Source: Planctomycetota bacterium (GTDB lineage: Bacteria; Planctomycetota; UBA1135; GCA-002686595). Taken from it: a stretch of DNA of 64,000 nt. Below are positions 1 to 9,625 of this stretch, one piece after another. Within the stretch, counting starts at the first letter, position 1. The number at the start of each line of letters is the position of its first letter. Below the pieces are notes generated by a model. It ran no database searches. It was not told the DNA's origin and saw only the letters and a program-made list of their open reading frames with translations. The stretch covers positions 84,495 to 148,494 of the forward strand of contig JABACD010000008.1 of NCBI GenBank assembly GCA_014237855.1. Direction: 5' to 3'. Position numbers and translations under genes: made by a program.

Positions 1-1097
1 GCATTCAGCCGGGCATCAGCCACTGCGTCGGCCACCTGCTCAAACGCCAGGACCTCTCGGACTGCGGGAGCGACCATCAGCGCAATCGTGCCGGCACCGG
101 AATACAGATCGTAGACCACCTCGTCCCCGTTCAGCGCGGCCTCCTCGCGCACGATCTCGAACAGACGCTCGGCCTGCAGGGTATTTGTCTGGAAGAAGGA
201 GCGAGCTGAGATTCGAAAACGGAGCCCAAGGAGCTCTTCCTCGATGTAGCCTGGCCCGTGAAGAACGATCTCGCGCTCACCAACAGCAACATCCGCGACC
301 CCCTCGTTGATCGATTGGATGAGTGTCGTGATCTCGGGATGCGCCTCGAGTAGACCACGCGCAAAGGGCTCGAAGAGGGCGCAGTTCTCCTCGGAGGTCA
401 CGACGTTGACCATGACCTCGCCCGTGTGAACCCCGTGCCGAAGGACAAGGTGACGCAAGAAGCCGACATGCTCACGAATGTCCCACAGGGGAAGCTGCTG
501 CTCTCTGGCAAGTTCACGAGCCGTGCCGAGAATTGCCTCCCCCTGCTCGAATACGATGTGGCACTCGGCCAGGTCGATCACCTTGAGGTAGAGTCCCGGC
601 GCATGCAAGCCAACCGCAAAGTCTGCGTCGACCCCTTCCGGCTCGTGCGGCGCCACCCAGCGGCGGTTGCCGAAGGTGAACTCCATCTTGTTGCGATAGC
701 GCCAGGGATTCTCGCAACCGAGCACCGCTTCGACCTCAGGGAGGTCAGTCAAGCCAGCGGCGGACAACGCCTCACTCACCAGGAGGTGCTTCTGCTCGAG
801 CTGCACCCCGTAGTCACACGACTGAAAGGCACAACCACCACAGCTCTCCGAATGCCGGCAAGGTGCCTGCACCCGTGCCGCCCCCTCCTCGATCAGCTCA
901 GCGGAGCGACCGTCCAGATGGTGGCGACGTCTCTTGTGGACCTGAAAGCCCAGGCGGTCCCCAGGCACCCCGGTGCGCAGGCTGAAGGTGTAGTCCCCCG
1001 AGCTACCATGGGCCAGCCCTCGGCGATCGTAGCGGAGGATCATGCCCTCGAGTCTGTCGCCGCGACGCGGCTTGCGGGTGGATGAAGGTGAGTCCAT
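1..1097 (-). CDS. 23S rRNA (uracil-5-)-methyltransferase, RlmD/TrmA family (3' end beyond window)
   Basis: SAM-dependent enzyme that methylates C5 of a uridine in 23S rRNA, or in tRNA for TrmA relatives. The reading frame starts with ATG at 1097 and runs off the left edge, giving about 365 residues. An N-terminal TRAM-like region comes first. A CX5CX2C cluster (CRHSESCGGC) follows near residue 80, with a further Cys in AECHIV; these are the four ligands of the RumA-type [4Fe-4S] cluster. Next is SFFQTNTLQAE, typical of the family just before the SAM-binding motif DLYSGAGTIAL. The catalytic Cys lies beyond the edge. It is divergent from the HEAT/vWA gene. The family is certain; the exact target uridine cannot be told from this fragment. 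Confidence 0.9.
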   Translation of the reverse strand, partial: MDSPSSTRKPRRGDRLEGMILRYDRRGLAHGSSGDYTFSLRTGVPGDRLGFQVHKRRRHHLDGRSAELIEEGAARVQAPCRHSESCGGCAFQSCDYGVQLEQKHLLVSEALSAAGLTDLPEVEAVLGCENPWRYRNKMEFTFGNRRWVAPHEPEGVDADFAVGLHAPGLYLKVIDLAECHIVFEQGEAILGTARELAREQQLPLWDIREHVGFLRHLVLRHGVHTGEVMVNVVTSEENCALFEPFARGLLEAHPEITTLIQSINEGVADVAVGEREIVLHGPGYIEEELLGLRFRISARSFFQTNTLQAERLFEIVREEAALNGDEVVYDLYSGAGTIALMVAPAVREVLAFEQVADAVADARLN

Positions 1098-1206
1098 GGG
1101 GTCGAGCAGTCTAGGAGGCCATTCCAAGCCCTGCCCCACTGACTGGCTGCAAAAATCGTGGCTCGGTCGGTATTCGCCAACACCTTCGAGGACTAGGTTG
1201 GACTAG

Positions 1207-3036
1207 ATGCGGAGCTGGAACTCAATTCTTCTCCTCCTGCTGCTCCTCACGGGGGTGGCCCAGGGGGCGCCTGATCAGGATCGATCCGCTGAGCTGGCCC
1301 GGATGCTGGATCGGGCCCTGGTTCTCGGGGATCGGGCCCCGTCCAGGCTCTACTACGGAATCGCTGCTGGACGCGACACCCAGGCCTTCTCGGTCCTCAA
1401 GGATGCCCTGGCTCCACTCGAGGACCCCGGCTCCGCCTGCGCAGCCTATGGAGCCTGCTCACTGTTCAAGGGCTCCGCCATCGAGGATCACGTGGTCGGC
1501 TGGCTGGCCAATCAGACCTTCAAGGCCACTCATCCGGCCCAGCAGCTGGGAGCCACGCAGGCTCTGACCTACTTCTGGCGCACGGCAGAGGAGGATCTCC
1601 TGAGGATCCTGCGCAATCACCCCGCCAGGGGCTGTCGGGAGCGGGCGCTGGAGCCCATGATCCCGATTCTCACGAGCCGCGGCGATCGAAGCTCTTGCAA
1701 GTTGCTGCTCGACAATGCCTCCCCCACCGGACGGGGACGGCCGGCTCTGATCGGGGCTCTCAAGCACTTCACCTCGACGCCGGCCGAGACCATGATGGCC
1801 AGCAAGCTGCGTGACAAGAAGACCAGCAACGAGATGAAGCTCGTGCTACTCGACAGCTTTGCCGCCCGCAGATCCTCGGTGGCGAGAATCGCCATCGATC
1901 GCAGGCTGAATGATCCGGATGAGGAGGTGCGCCTGAGAGCCATCAACATCCTGGGTCGAGGGGATGACCCGGAGACTCTTCGCAAGCTTCGCGGGGTCGC
2001 TCAGCAGGGGAGCCCTGAGTTCGTGATTGCTGCCATGCTGAGCCTGGCAGAACAGCATGAGGGTGATCCGGATTGGATCAAGGACCTCTACGCCTTCACC
2101 CAGTCCCATGAGATCTCCGTACGCTGCGGCGCGGCCAAGGCCCTGGGGCGCCTTCCAACCCAGGACTCCCTGACCCTACTTCATCGCCTTCTGAAGGACA
2201 GGGAGGTCGAGGTCCAGCTCACCGCACTGGGCGTGATCGCCGAGCACCGCCAGCTACAGTCCATCCCCAAGCTGATTGCCTCCCTGGGAGATCCCCAGGC
2301 CCTGATCACCCATGAGATCGCTCGCACACTCCGCCTGCTCACCGGCCAGGATCACGGGGTCTCCCGAAAGAGGTGGGAGGCCTGGTTCGACGAGGAGGGT
2401 GCGGGCCTTCAAGTTCCAACGGTAGCAGAGTCCCTCAGGCTCGAGCATGAACGTACTGCCAGGAAGAACCCAACCGGCAAGTATCGGACAGCTTCCTTCT
2501 ACGGGATTGAGATACGCGCCAACAAGATCTGCTTCATTGTTGATACTTCCGGCTCGATGGCCGAGAGAGCAGGTGGCCGCGGCACCTCCTCCCTCTCCAG
2601 GAGAACGACTCGCATCGCGGTTGCGAAGACGGAGCTCTCCAACTCCCTGAACCAGCTCCTGAATGGCGTCCGCTTCAACATCATCACCTTCGAGAGTCGG
2701 GTCAGCCCCTACCAGAAGAAGCTGATCGAGCTCGACAGCAAGTCACGGGCCGATGCCCTCAAACGAATCAAGAGCTGGCATGCCTCGGGTGGCACGGCGA
2801 TCTTTGACGCCATCAATCTTGCCCTGACCGACAAGGATGTAGAGGCGATCTACTTGCTCACCGATGGAGAGCCAACCGAAGGTCGCCTCATCGACATCGA
2901 CCAGATCCTCGAACGGGTCGATGCGATGACCCGGTCCCGCAAGATCAAGTTCCATGGCGTGGCCATCGGTCAGCGGTCCCGTCTGCTGCGGGAGCTGTCG
3001 AGACGAAGTGGCGGCCAGTACGTGGAGATCTTCTAG
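1207..3036 (+). CDS. Exported HEAT-repeat protein with C-terminal von Willebrand factor A domain
   Basis: 609 residues. A leucine-rich signal peptide (about residues 1-20, ending AQGAP) predicts export. Residues about 80-380 are alpha-helical HEAT-like repeats, closing with TGQDHGVSRKRWEAW, a motif often found at the end of planctomycete HEAT arrays. Residues about 436-609 form a von Willebrand A domain with an intact MIDAS: DTSGSM at 446-451, a GGTAIFDA segment carrying the Thr, and TDGEP at 552-556. HEAT arrays and vWA domains both bind proteins, so a scaffold or surface-adhesion role is inferred; no enzymatic motif is seen. A short motif in the upstream region (1139-1157) recurs at 37550. 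Confidence 0.85.
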   Translation: MRSWNSILLLLLLLTGVAQGAPDQDRSAELARMLDRALVLGDRAPSRLYYGIAAGRDTQAFSVLKDALAPLEDPGSACAAYGACSLFKGSAIEDHVVGWLANQTFKATHPAQQLGATQALTYFWRTAEEDLLRILRNHPARGCRERALEPMIPILTSRGDRSSCKLLLDNASPTGRGRPALIGALKHFTSTPAETMMASKLRDKKTSNEMKLVLLDSFAARRSSVARIAIDRRLNDPDEEVRLRAINILGRGDDPETLRKLRGVAQQGSPEFVIAAMLSLAEQHEGDPDWIKDLYAFTQSHEISVRCGAAKALGRLPTQDSLTLLHRLLKDREVEVQLTALGVIAEHRQLQSIPKLIASLGDPQALITHEIARTLRLLTGQDHGVSRKRWEAWFDEEGAGLQVPTVAESLRLEHERTARKNPTGKYRTASFYGIEIRANKICFIVDTSGSMAERAGGRGTSSLSRRTTRIAVAKTELSNSLNQLLNGVRFNIITFESRVSPYQKKLIELDSKSRADALKRIKSWHASGGTAIFDAINLALTDKDVEAIYLLTDGEPTEGRLIDIDQILERVDAMTRSRKIKFHGVAIGQRSRLLRELSRRSGGQYVEIF

Positions 3037-3098
3037 GAGTTCGGCGCCCTTCACGGACTCGAGCTGGGCCCCAGCGGCTCAGCCATCCTCGACCAGGG

Positions 3099-4211
3099 TC
3101 ACTCCGGCTTCCCATCCTCGCTGTACAGGAAGGCCTTCCAGTTGTCGGCCCACCAAGCGTTCCAGCGCTTGACTGCTGAGTAGCGCTCGTCTCCCGGTCC
3201 CCTGGGGTCGAAGGCGAACTGCTGGCCGCTGATCTCACGTAGGGCACTCACCGCGGCCTCGCGCACGAGCACGTCCGAGTCACCAAGCGTCTCAATCAAC
3301 CCCTGAACCGCTGAACGCGCATTCAAGGCCTCGAGAAGGCGAGCGGTGAGCGCGCGAATGTAGGGATCCTTGTCCTCGAGCAACGGCGATAGGTGACGGA
3401 TGACTCCGGGGTCGTCGACGAGGGCCAGAGCGTAGAGCGCGGACACGCGCTCGATCGGGTCCGGATGAGCCAGCTGCGCCATCAGTTCCCCCACCTCTCC
3501 AGTGGGAATGAGGAGCTGCTCGCGCAGGGGAGTCTCCTCATTGCTCTCCCTCTTCTTCTCCTCCAGCAACTCGAACACCCGACCCTGAAGGAAGAGAATC
3601 TGCTGCTCGAGCTCCTCGACCCGGCTCATGGCATCGCCCAGGGTCAGGAGCTGGTCGGTTGACCGGCTCGATGAGTCATCGGGATCTCCATCTCCCTCCG
3701 TTGTCCCCGCTGCCAGTGCAAGCCGTAGCTCCCCCAGCTGACGCTCGTACTCCTCGAATCGACCCAGCTCCTCGTAGACAGCCTCCTCGGCCAGTTGCCT
3801 TGCCTTGTCCACGACACCGGTTCGAGTTCCCATCTGGCGTAACTCGACCTTGGAGGTGCGTGATTCCACCCCTTGGAGAGTCGCGCTCCACTGGCGGTCA
3901 ACCATCTCGATGCGAACCAGGAGGGTGACCACTGCGACCAGCGTCAGCACGATCGCTGCCAACCCCATGACAACGCCCAGTCCCGACGAAATCAGTGCAT
4001 TCCGCCGTGGCGCCCTGCTCCGAGGACTGCCACCCCCAGGGCCATTCTCGGATGGCTCCGTGCTGGAAGCCCCAAGCTCAGCGGAGTCGCCTCCCATCGC
4101 CAGATTGCAGGCACTGCAGATGATGCGCCCACCCTCGATGAAGGCCTTGCCGGAGTGCAGGTCGGCCTGGGGGACGGCTTCCTGGCAGAGATCACAAAAG
4201 TAGAGTTCCAT
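3099..4211 (-). CDS. Zinc-ribbon / transmembrane / coiled-coil / HEAT-repeat protein
   Basis: 370 residues in four clear parts. Residues 1-40 hold two CxxC pairs (CDLC and CSAC) about 26 residues apart, a zinc-ribbon layout. Residues about 72-103 form one long hydrophobic membrane helix. Residues about 105-230 are acidic and helical with heptad-like spacing, probably a coiled coil. Residues about 235-335 are HEAT repeats, followed by ISGQQFAF and KRWNAWW, the same ending as the HEAT section of the convergent gene at 1207-3036. There is no signal peptide, so the zinc ribbon would be cytoplasmic and the HEAT part periplasmic if the single helix spans the membrane. No named family is recognised; an assembly or scaffold role is inferred. 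Confidence 0.75.
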   Translation of the reverse strand: MELYFCDLCQEAVPQADLHSGKAFIEGGRIICSACNLAMGGDSAELGASSTEPSENGPGGGSPRSRAPRRNALISSGLGVVMGLAAIVLTLVAVVTLLVRIEMVDRQWSATLQGVESRTSKVELRQMGTRTGVVDKARQLAEEAVYEELGRFEEYERQLGELRLALAAGTTEGDGDPDDSSSRSTDQLLTLGDAMSRVEELEQQILFLQGRVFELLEEKKRESNEETPLREQLLIPTGEVGELMAQLAHPDPIERVSALYALALVDDPGVIRHLSPLLEDKDPYIRALTARLLEALNARSAVQGLIETLGDSDVLVREAAVSALREISGQQFAFDPRGPGDERYSAVKRWNAWWADNWKAFLYSEDGKPE

Positions 4212-4294
4212 GTAGGAGGTCGGTGCGGGTCTGGGTGGGGTGGACCTGACCGGAGATCTGGAGTCTGTCTAGTATCGGGGGAGGGCCGAGTTTC

Positions 4295-4849
4295 TCAGCG
4301 ACTGCCACCGATGATCTGAGACGGCTGAACGCCGTCCCCTGCACTGGGGTGGGCCTCGTAGGAGCCGTCGTTCACAGGCATACCTCTCCCGGAACAGTCA
4401 AGAGCGGTGTAGACCCCCAAACAGACGACATTCGCCAGGTTCAGGCTGCGCACTCCCGGCCGGATGGGGACGTAGACGCAGGCCTCCGGGTACCCCTCGA
4501 TGAGAGCGCTGGGGAGCCCACGACTCTCTGACCCAAACAAGAGGACGTCATCCGGCTTGAACTCCGTCTCGAAGAGGGACCGACCTCCACGTGCGGAGAA
4601 CAGCTTGAGGCGCTGGTCGAGCGCCCTGGGGGACGTCCCTGCCAGGGCTTCCTGGGCAGTTTCCCAGTCGGAATGAACATGCAGGTCAACCATGGGCCAG
4701 TAGTCCAGGCCAGCGCGCTTCAGGTAGCGGTCCTCCAGAGAGAAACCCAGGGGCTCCACAAGATGCAGTCTCAGCCCAGTGGCCGCCGCAAGCCGTGCTG
4801 CGCAGCCGCTGTTGTGGGGAATCTCAGGGTGCAGGAGGACGATTTCCAT
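4295..4849 (-). CDS. trmL: tRNA (cytidine(34)/uridine(34)-2'-O)-methyltransferase, SPOUT family
   Basis: 184 residues, the normal size for TrmL. It methylates the 2'-OH of the wobble nucleotide of certain tRNA-Leu species using SAM. It starts MEIVLLHPEIPHNSG, the TrmL opening with the conserved Asn, so ATG at 4849 was chosen over longer in-frame starts. GSESRGLP near residue 110 and RPGVRSLNLANV near residue 137 form the trefoil-knot SAM site. The C terminus is about 20 residues longer than in E. coli TrmL and looks disordered. It is divergent from the ferredoxin gene. Confidence 0.93.
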   Translation of the reverse strand: MEIVLLHPEIPHNSGCAARLAAATGLRLHLVEPLGFSLEDRYLKRAGLDYWPMVDLHVHSDWETAQEALAGTSPRALDQRLKLFSARGGRSLFETEFKPDDVLLFGSESRGLPSALIEGYPEACVYVPIRPGVRSLNLANVVCLGVYTALDCSGRGMPVNDGSYEAHPSAGDGVQPSQIIGGSR

Positions 4850-5043
4850 GGGATTTGGTGGGCAGGCTCGGGAAGAACCCGCCCGTGGAGGATGCTGACT
4901 TTTCCTGTCCGCCCAGTTTCGCACATTCGTGCCATTGGCAGAAGCTGAGTTCTTCCCGTAGGCTTCGCCTTCGACCAATGACCCCCTTGAACGACTCGTT
5001 TGCCAAAGAGCGAGACCCTGCTCCACTCCCTCCATTCACCACC

Positions 5044-5322
5044 ATGCCCAAGATCTCCTTTCCGTCCACTGGCGCGTCCTATGAGGTCCCTGCGGGGACT
5101 CCCATGCTCGACTTCTGCCAGACCAACGAGACTCCCGTGAATTTCGGCTGCACCATGGGCTCCTGCGGAACCTGTGCCTCGGTTATCGAGTGCGAGGAGG
5201 GTGCTATCGAGGCCGCCAGCGAAGATGAGGTCGAGTTACTCGAGCTGACCACCGACAAGCCCGGAGCGCGCCTTGTCTGTCTTTGCATCGCAAATGGAGA
5301 TCTGAGCATCGACCCCGTTTGA
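5044..5322 (+). CDS. Plant-type [2Fe-2S] ferredoxin
   Basis: 92 residues. A small electron carrier with a CX4CX2C motif in GCTMGSCGTC and a fourth ligand in LVCLC near the C terminus, the plant-type ferredoxin arrangement. The second Cys of LVCLC is extra. ATG at 5044 gives a start right at the first beta strand; an in-frame ATG at 4978 would add 22 residues with no recognisable content. It lies 22 bases before the BtuF-like gene, so the two may share a transcript. The redox partner is not visible here. Confidence 0.9.
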   Translation: MPKISFPSTGASYEVPAGTPMLDFCQTNETPVNFGCTMGSCGTCASVIECEEGAIEAASEDEVELLELTTDKPGARLVCLCIANGDLSIDPV

Positions 5323-5344
5323 GCCACGCCAGGAGGGATCCGGA

Positions 5345-6298
5345 ATGAATCGCGAGCTCCAGAACCCTCCCTCTGACCTGAGAGTGGTCAGCCTGCTTCC
5401 CTCAGCGACTGAGATCGTCTGCCTGCTTGGCGGCCAGAAGAACCTCGTGGGGATCTCACACGAGTGTGACTATCCTGGCGAGATTCGAGACCTGCCAAGG
5501 CTGACATCGAGCAAGGTCGACTTCTCCCCCAGCTCGCTGAAGATCGACCAGGACGTGCGTGCTCTGATGACCCACGCCCTGGCGGTCTACGACATCGACA
5601 CGCCGGAGCTTGAGCGGGTCGCGCCCGACATCATCGTCACCCAGGACCTCTGCGACGTCTGCGCCGTCTCCTACGAGGATGTGCAGCGCGCCTGCAACGA
5701 GCTCCTGCCGAACACACGCATCGTCAACCTGCACCCCACGCGCTGGTCCGAGGTCCTCGATGACCTGAAGAAGGTGGCCGAGGCCTTCGGTAACCCCCAG
5801 CGAGGCGCCGCAGAGGCCGCTCGGCTCGAGGCCGGCAGGGACGCCATCGCCGCCCGCAGCGCCGTCCTGGGGACCCGGCCCAGGGTCTTGACGATCGAGT
5901 GGCTCGACCCGGTCATGGTCGGAGGAACCTGGATGCCCGAGCTGGTCGAGGCCGCCGGCGGCGAGGCTCTGGTCACCTCGACTGGAGACCACGCCCCGAC
6001 TCTCACCCAGGAACAGCTGGCCGCCCTCGACCCGGCCCCCGAAGTCGTGCTCGTGAAGCCCTGCGGATTCGAGCTCGAACGCACCTTCGCCGAGCGCGAG
6101 GTGCTCGAGCACCTCTTCGCGGATCTCGACTGGCCCGCGATCCGGGACCACAGGGTGTGGATCGCCGACGGCAACGCCTTCTTCAACAGGCCCGGGCCCA
6201 GACTCCTCGAGTCGATCGAGATCCTGGCCGCCTGCGTGCATCCCGACGAGTTCATGGACCTCGCCGAGAAGCACGCCTGCTCATTCACCCGGTATTGA
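5345..6298 (+). CDS. BtuF-like cobalamin/helical-backbone metal-binding protein without signal peptide
   Basis: 317 residues of the periplasmic-binding-protein class III fold (PF01497). It opens with RVVSLLPSATEIVCLLG, then SHECDYP and TQDLCDVCAV, which match the subgroup annotated as cobalamin-binding protein. No signal peptide or lipobox is seen: the first 12 residues are polar and the first beta strand follows at once. BtuF itself is periplasmic, so this member either acts in the cytoplasm or is exported by an unseen route. No BtuC or BtuD transporter genes are in the window. Ligand identity is inferred from family resemblance only. Confidence 0.75.
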   Translation: MNRELQNPPSDLRVVSLLPSATEIVCLLGGQKNLVGISHECDYPGEIRDLPRLTSSKVDFSPSSLKIDQDVRALMTHALAVYDIDTPELERVAPDIIVTQDLCDVCAVSYEDVQRACNELLPNTRIVNLHPTRWSEVLDDLKKVAEAFGNPQRGAAEAARLEAGRDAIAARSAVLGTRPRVLTIEWLDPVMVGGTWMPELVEAAGGEALVTSTGDHAPTLTQEQLAALDPAPEVVLVKPCGFELERTFAEREVLEHLFADLDWPAIRDHRVWIADGNAFFNRPGPRLLESIEILAACVHPDEFMDLAEKHACSFTRY

Positions 6299-6395
6299 TT
6301 CGCCCTGCGGGGCCTCGCCACCACCCAGAGCGCTGACCCGGCCCCCAAGGGCTAGGATGTTTCTTTATGGGGTCACCCCGAGAGAGGGGCCTCGC

Positions 6396-6414
6396 AGGGT
6401 CCGTTCCGGACCCT
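6396..6414 (+). terminator. Hairpin between the BtuF-like gene and lipA
   Basis: Perfect 8-bp stem (agggtccg / cggaccct) with a 3-base loop, followed by cgatttgtta. It could be a weak terminator for the upstream gene or a leader structure ahead of lipA. The short T-run makes strong intrinsic termination doubtful. Confidence 0.4.
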
Positions 6415-6451
6415 CGATTTGTTATGCTGCCCGGTCTCCCCAACCGCACTG

Positions 6452-7429
6452 ATGTCCCCTCAAGACCCCCTCTCTCCCCCCATGATCCGGCCCAGAGGCA
6501 CGCGGCGGCCCGACCCGGCCGCTGAGGCCCACGGCGGCCGTAAGCCCTCGTGGCTCAAGGTCCCCCTGCCCACGGGTGAGGAGTTCGCACGCCTCAAGGA
6601 CATGACCCGCCAGCTGGGACTGAACACGGTCTGCGAGGAGGCCCGCTGCCCGAACATTGGCGAGTGCTGGAAGGGCGAGAAGGCCACCATGACGCTGATG
6701 GTCCTCGGTGACGAGTGCACTCGCCGCTGCCGGTTCTGTGCGGTCAAGACCGTGGACCGGGCCGCTGCCCCCGATCCGGAGGAACCACGCAAGGTAGGCG
6801 AAGCCGTCGCCGCCCTCCGCACCGGCTACGTGGTCATCACCAGCGTGGACCGAGACGACCTCCCCGATGGTGGGGCAAGCCATTATGGAGCCTGCGTCGA
6901 GCAGATCCGGGCACACTCGCCCACGACGGTGATCGAGACCCTGATTCCCGACTACATGGGAGAACCTCTCAGCACTCTGATCAGCTCTGGCCCGGATGTG
7001 CTGGCACACAACGTCGAGGTCGTGGATCGGCTCCAGCGTAAGATTCGAGACCCGCGCTGCTCCTTCGAACGTTCACTCACGACCCTCCGCGAGGCCAAGA
7101 GACTTTCGCCGAATACGTTCACCAAGTCATCCCTGATGGTCGGACTCGGTGAGACCCACGAAGAGATCGTCGACGCCCTTGTGCGCCTCCGCGACGCGGG
7201 CGTGGAATTCCTGACGATCGGTCAGTACCTGCGCCCTACCACCACCCACGCCCCCGTGCTGGAATACGTCACACCGGAACGCTTTGACGAGTATGAAGAG
7301 CTCGGCAAGGACCTCGGTTTCCTGTACACCGCATCGGGGCCACTCGTCCGTTCGAGCTACCGCGCCGGCGAGTTCTTTGCCGAGCGCCTGGTGCACGAAC
7401 GTCGCCAAGAAACTTCGCAGGGCTCCTGA
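6452..7429 (+). CDS. lipA: Lipoyl synthase
   Basis: Radical-SAM enzyme that inserts two sulfurs into protein-bound octanoyl chains to make lipoate. ATG at 6452 gives 325 residues; ATG at 6482 gives 315 and is equally possible. Counted from 6482, Cys51, Cys56 and Cys62 (CEEARCPNIGEC) bind the auxiliary cluster that donates sulfur, and Cys79, Cys83 and Cys86 (CTRRCRFC) bind the radical-SAM cluster. The C-terminal RSSYRAGEFF contains the conserved RSSY motif with the Ser ligand. It heads a run of genes for a lipoate-dependent dehydrogenase complex that ends with lipB. Confidence 0.96.
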   Translation: MSPQDPLSPPMIRPRGTRRPDPAAEAHGGRKPSWLKVPLPTGEEFARLKDMTRQLGLNTVCEEARCPNIGECWKGEKATMTLMVLGDECTRRCRFCAVKTVDRAAAPDPEEPRKVGEAVAALRTGYVVITSVDRDDLPDGGASHYGACVEQIRAHSPTTVIETLIPDYMGEPLSTLISSGPDVLAHNVEVVDRLQRKIRDPRCSFERSLTTLREAKRLSPNTFTKSSLMVGLGETHEEIVDALVRLRDAGVEFLTIGQYLRPTTTHAPVLEYVTPERFDEYEELGKDLGFLYTASGPLVRSSYRAGEFFAERLVHERRQETSQGS

Positions 7430-7472
7430 CCCCTACCTGCAAGACCAAACCAAGAAGCCTGCTGCAAATCCC

Positions 7473-8591
7473 ATGAGTACCAGCGAACTGCTCTCCGTCA
7501 TCGAAGCGGACGGCACCGCCCCCGGCTACGACCCGGGGCTCTCCAAGGCGGAGCTCATTCATCTGTACCGCACGATGTTGCTCACGCGCGCCTTCGACGA
7601 GGCTTGCATCAACCTGCAGCGCTCGGGCCAGATCGGTTTCTCGATTCCCAACCGGGGTATCGAGGCGACCTCGATCGGTGCCGCCAGCGCCTTCCGCAAG
7701 GATGACTGGTTCTTTCCGAGCTACCGCGACTTTGGCCTGCCTCTGTATCACGGCGTCGAGGTCGTGGACATGATGCACAACATGTACGGCAACGCCCTGG
7801 ACACGAGCAAGGGTCGCCAGATGCCCGTGCACTTCAGCTTCTCCGAACCAATAAAGCTGGTCTCGATCTCCTCGCCGATCGGCACCCACATCATTCAGGC
7901 GGTGGGCGCTGCGTATGCCTTCCAGCAGCGGGGCGAGGACAAGGTCTGCCTGGCAAGTTTCGGTGACGGAGGAACATCGAGTCTCGGCTTCCACTCAGCC
8001 CTGAACTTCGCGGGGGTCTGGAAGGCTCCGGTGGTCTTCCTCTGCCAGAACAACGGCTACGCCATCTCCTGCCCCAGCGAGCAGCAGACGGCCTCGGAGA
8101 GCTACGCGATCAAGGGCGAGGCCTACGGCGTCCCCGGGATCAAGGTCGATGGCAACGACGTCTTCGCTGTTCGCCAGGCCTTCACCGAGGCAGTCGAGCG
8201 CGCCCGCAAGGGCGATGGCCCGACCCTGATCGAGTGCGTCACCTTCCGCATGGGTGGCCACTCCACCGCTGACGATCCCACCAAGTACGTGCCGGCAGAG
8301 ATCATGGCCGCCTGGGCCAAGCGCGACCCGATCGAGATCCTCGAGCGAGCACTGCTCAAGTCCAAGGTCCTCACCAAGAAGAAGATCGAGAGCCTGCGGA
8401 AGGAGGTCGCGAAGGAGGTCCAGGCTGCCAGCAAGGTAGCAGCAGGTACCCCCCCTCCGGCCCTGGAGCAGGTCTTCACCGATGTCTACGAAGAGCTGCC
8501 GGACCACATCCGGCGACAGGGCGAACGCTCCTTTGACCTGGCCAAGCGCAAGGGCGACGCGAACGCCGGAGACGGCGAGTTCCCGCTCTAA
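7473..8591 (+). CDS. 2-oxoacid (pyruvate or branched-chain) dehydrogenase E1 alpha subunit, copy 1
   Basis: 372 residues. With E1 beta it carries out thiamine-diphosphate-dependent decarboxylation of a 2-oxoacid and acetylates the E2 lipoyl group. The start at ATG 7473 removes an unrelated in-frame extension into lipA. Seen: the Tyr84-Arg85 pair (PSYRDFG) that contacts ThDP, the GDG...NN ThDP/Mg motif (GDGGTSS to QNNGYAIS), and the phosphorylation-loop motif GGHSTADDPTKY. RQMPVHFSF and SISSPIGTHIIQAVGAAYA resemble branched-chain-type E1 alpha, so the substrate is not certain. Odd: the usual GQEA motif is GIEA. A second E1 alpha lies downstream at 10873. Confidence 0.93.
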   Translation: MSTSELLSVIEADGTAPGYDPGLSKAELIHLYRTMLLTRAFDEACINLQRSGQIGFSIPNRGIEATSIGAASAFRKDDWFFPSYRDFGLPLYHGVEVVDMMHNMYGNALDTSKGRQMPVHFSFSEPIKLVSISSPIGTHIIQAVGAAYAFQQRGEDKVCLASFGDGGTSSLGFHSALNFAGVWKAPVVFLCQNNGYAISCPSEQQTASESYAIKGEAYGVPGIKVDGNDVFAVRQAFTEAVERARKGDGPTLIECVTFRMGGHSTADDPTKYVPAEIMAAWAKRDPIEILERALLKSKVLTKKKIESLRKEVAKEVQAASKVAAGTPPPALEQVFTDVYEELPDHIRRQGERSFDLAKRKGDANAGDGEFPL

Positions 8592-8614
8592 ACCCTCCAT
8601 TTCCCGAACGAACC

Positions 8615-9589
<975 letters not shown>

Positions 9590-9625
9590 CCCCCCCCCAC
9601 GACAGAAAGAAGTACAGAGACTCAC

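Noticed and set aside
426..1085. 219-codon frame on the + strand
   Set aside because: It is antisense to the RlmD-like gene, whose cluster and SAM motifs are intact on the minus strand; the + product is low-complexity without a fold pattern.
5456..6274. 272-codon frame on the minus strand
   Set aside because: It lies entirely opposite the BtuF-like gene and has the Gly/Val/Asp bias of a high-GC shadow frame.
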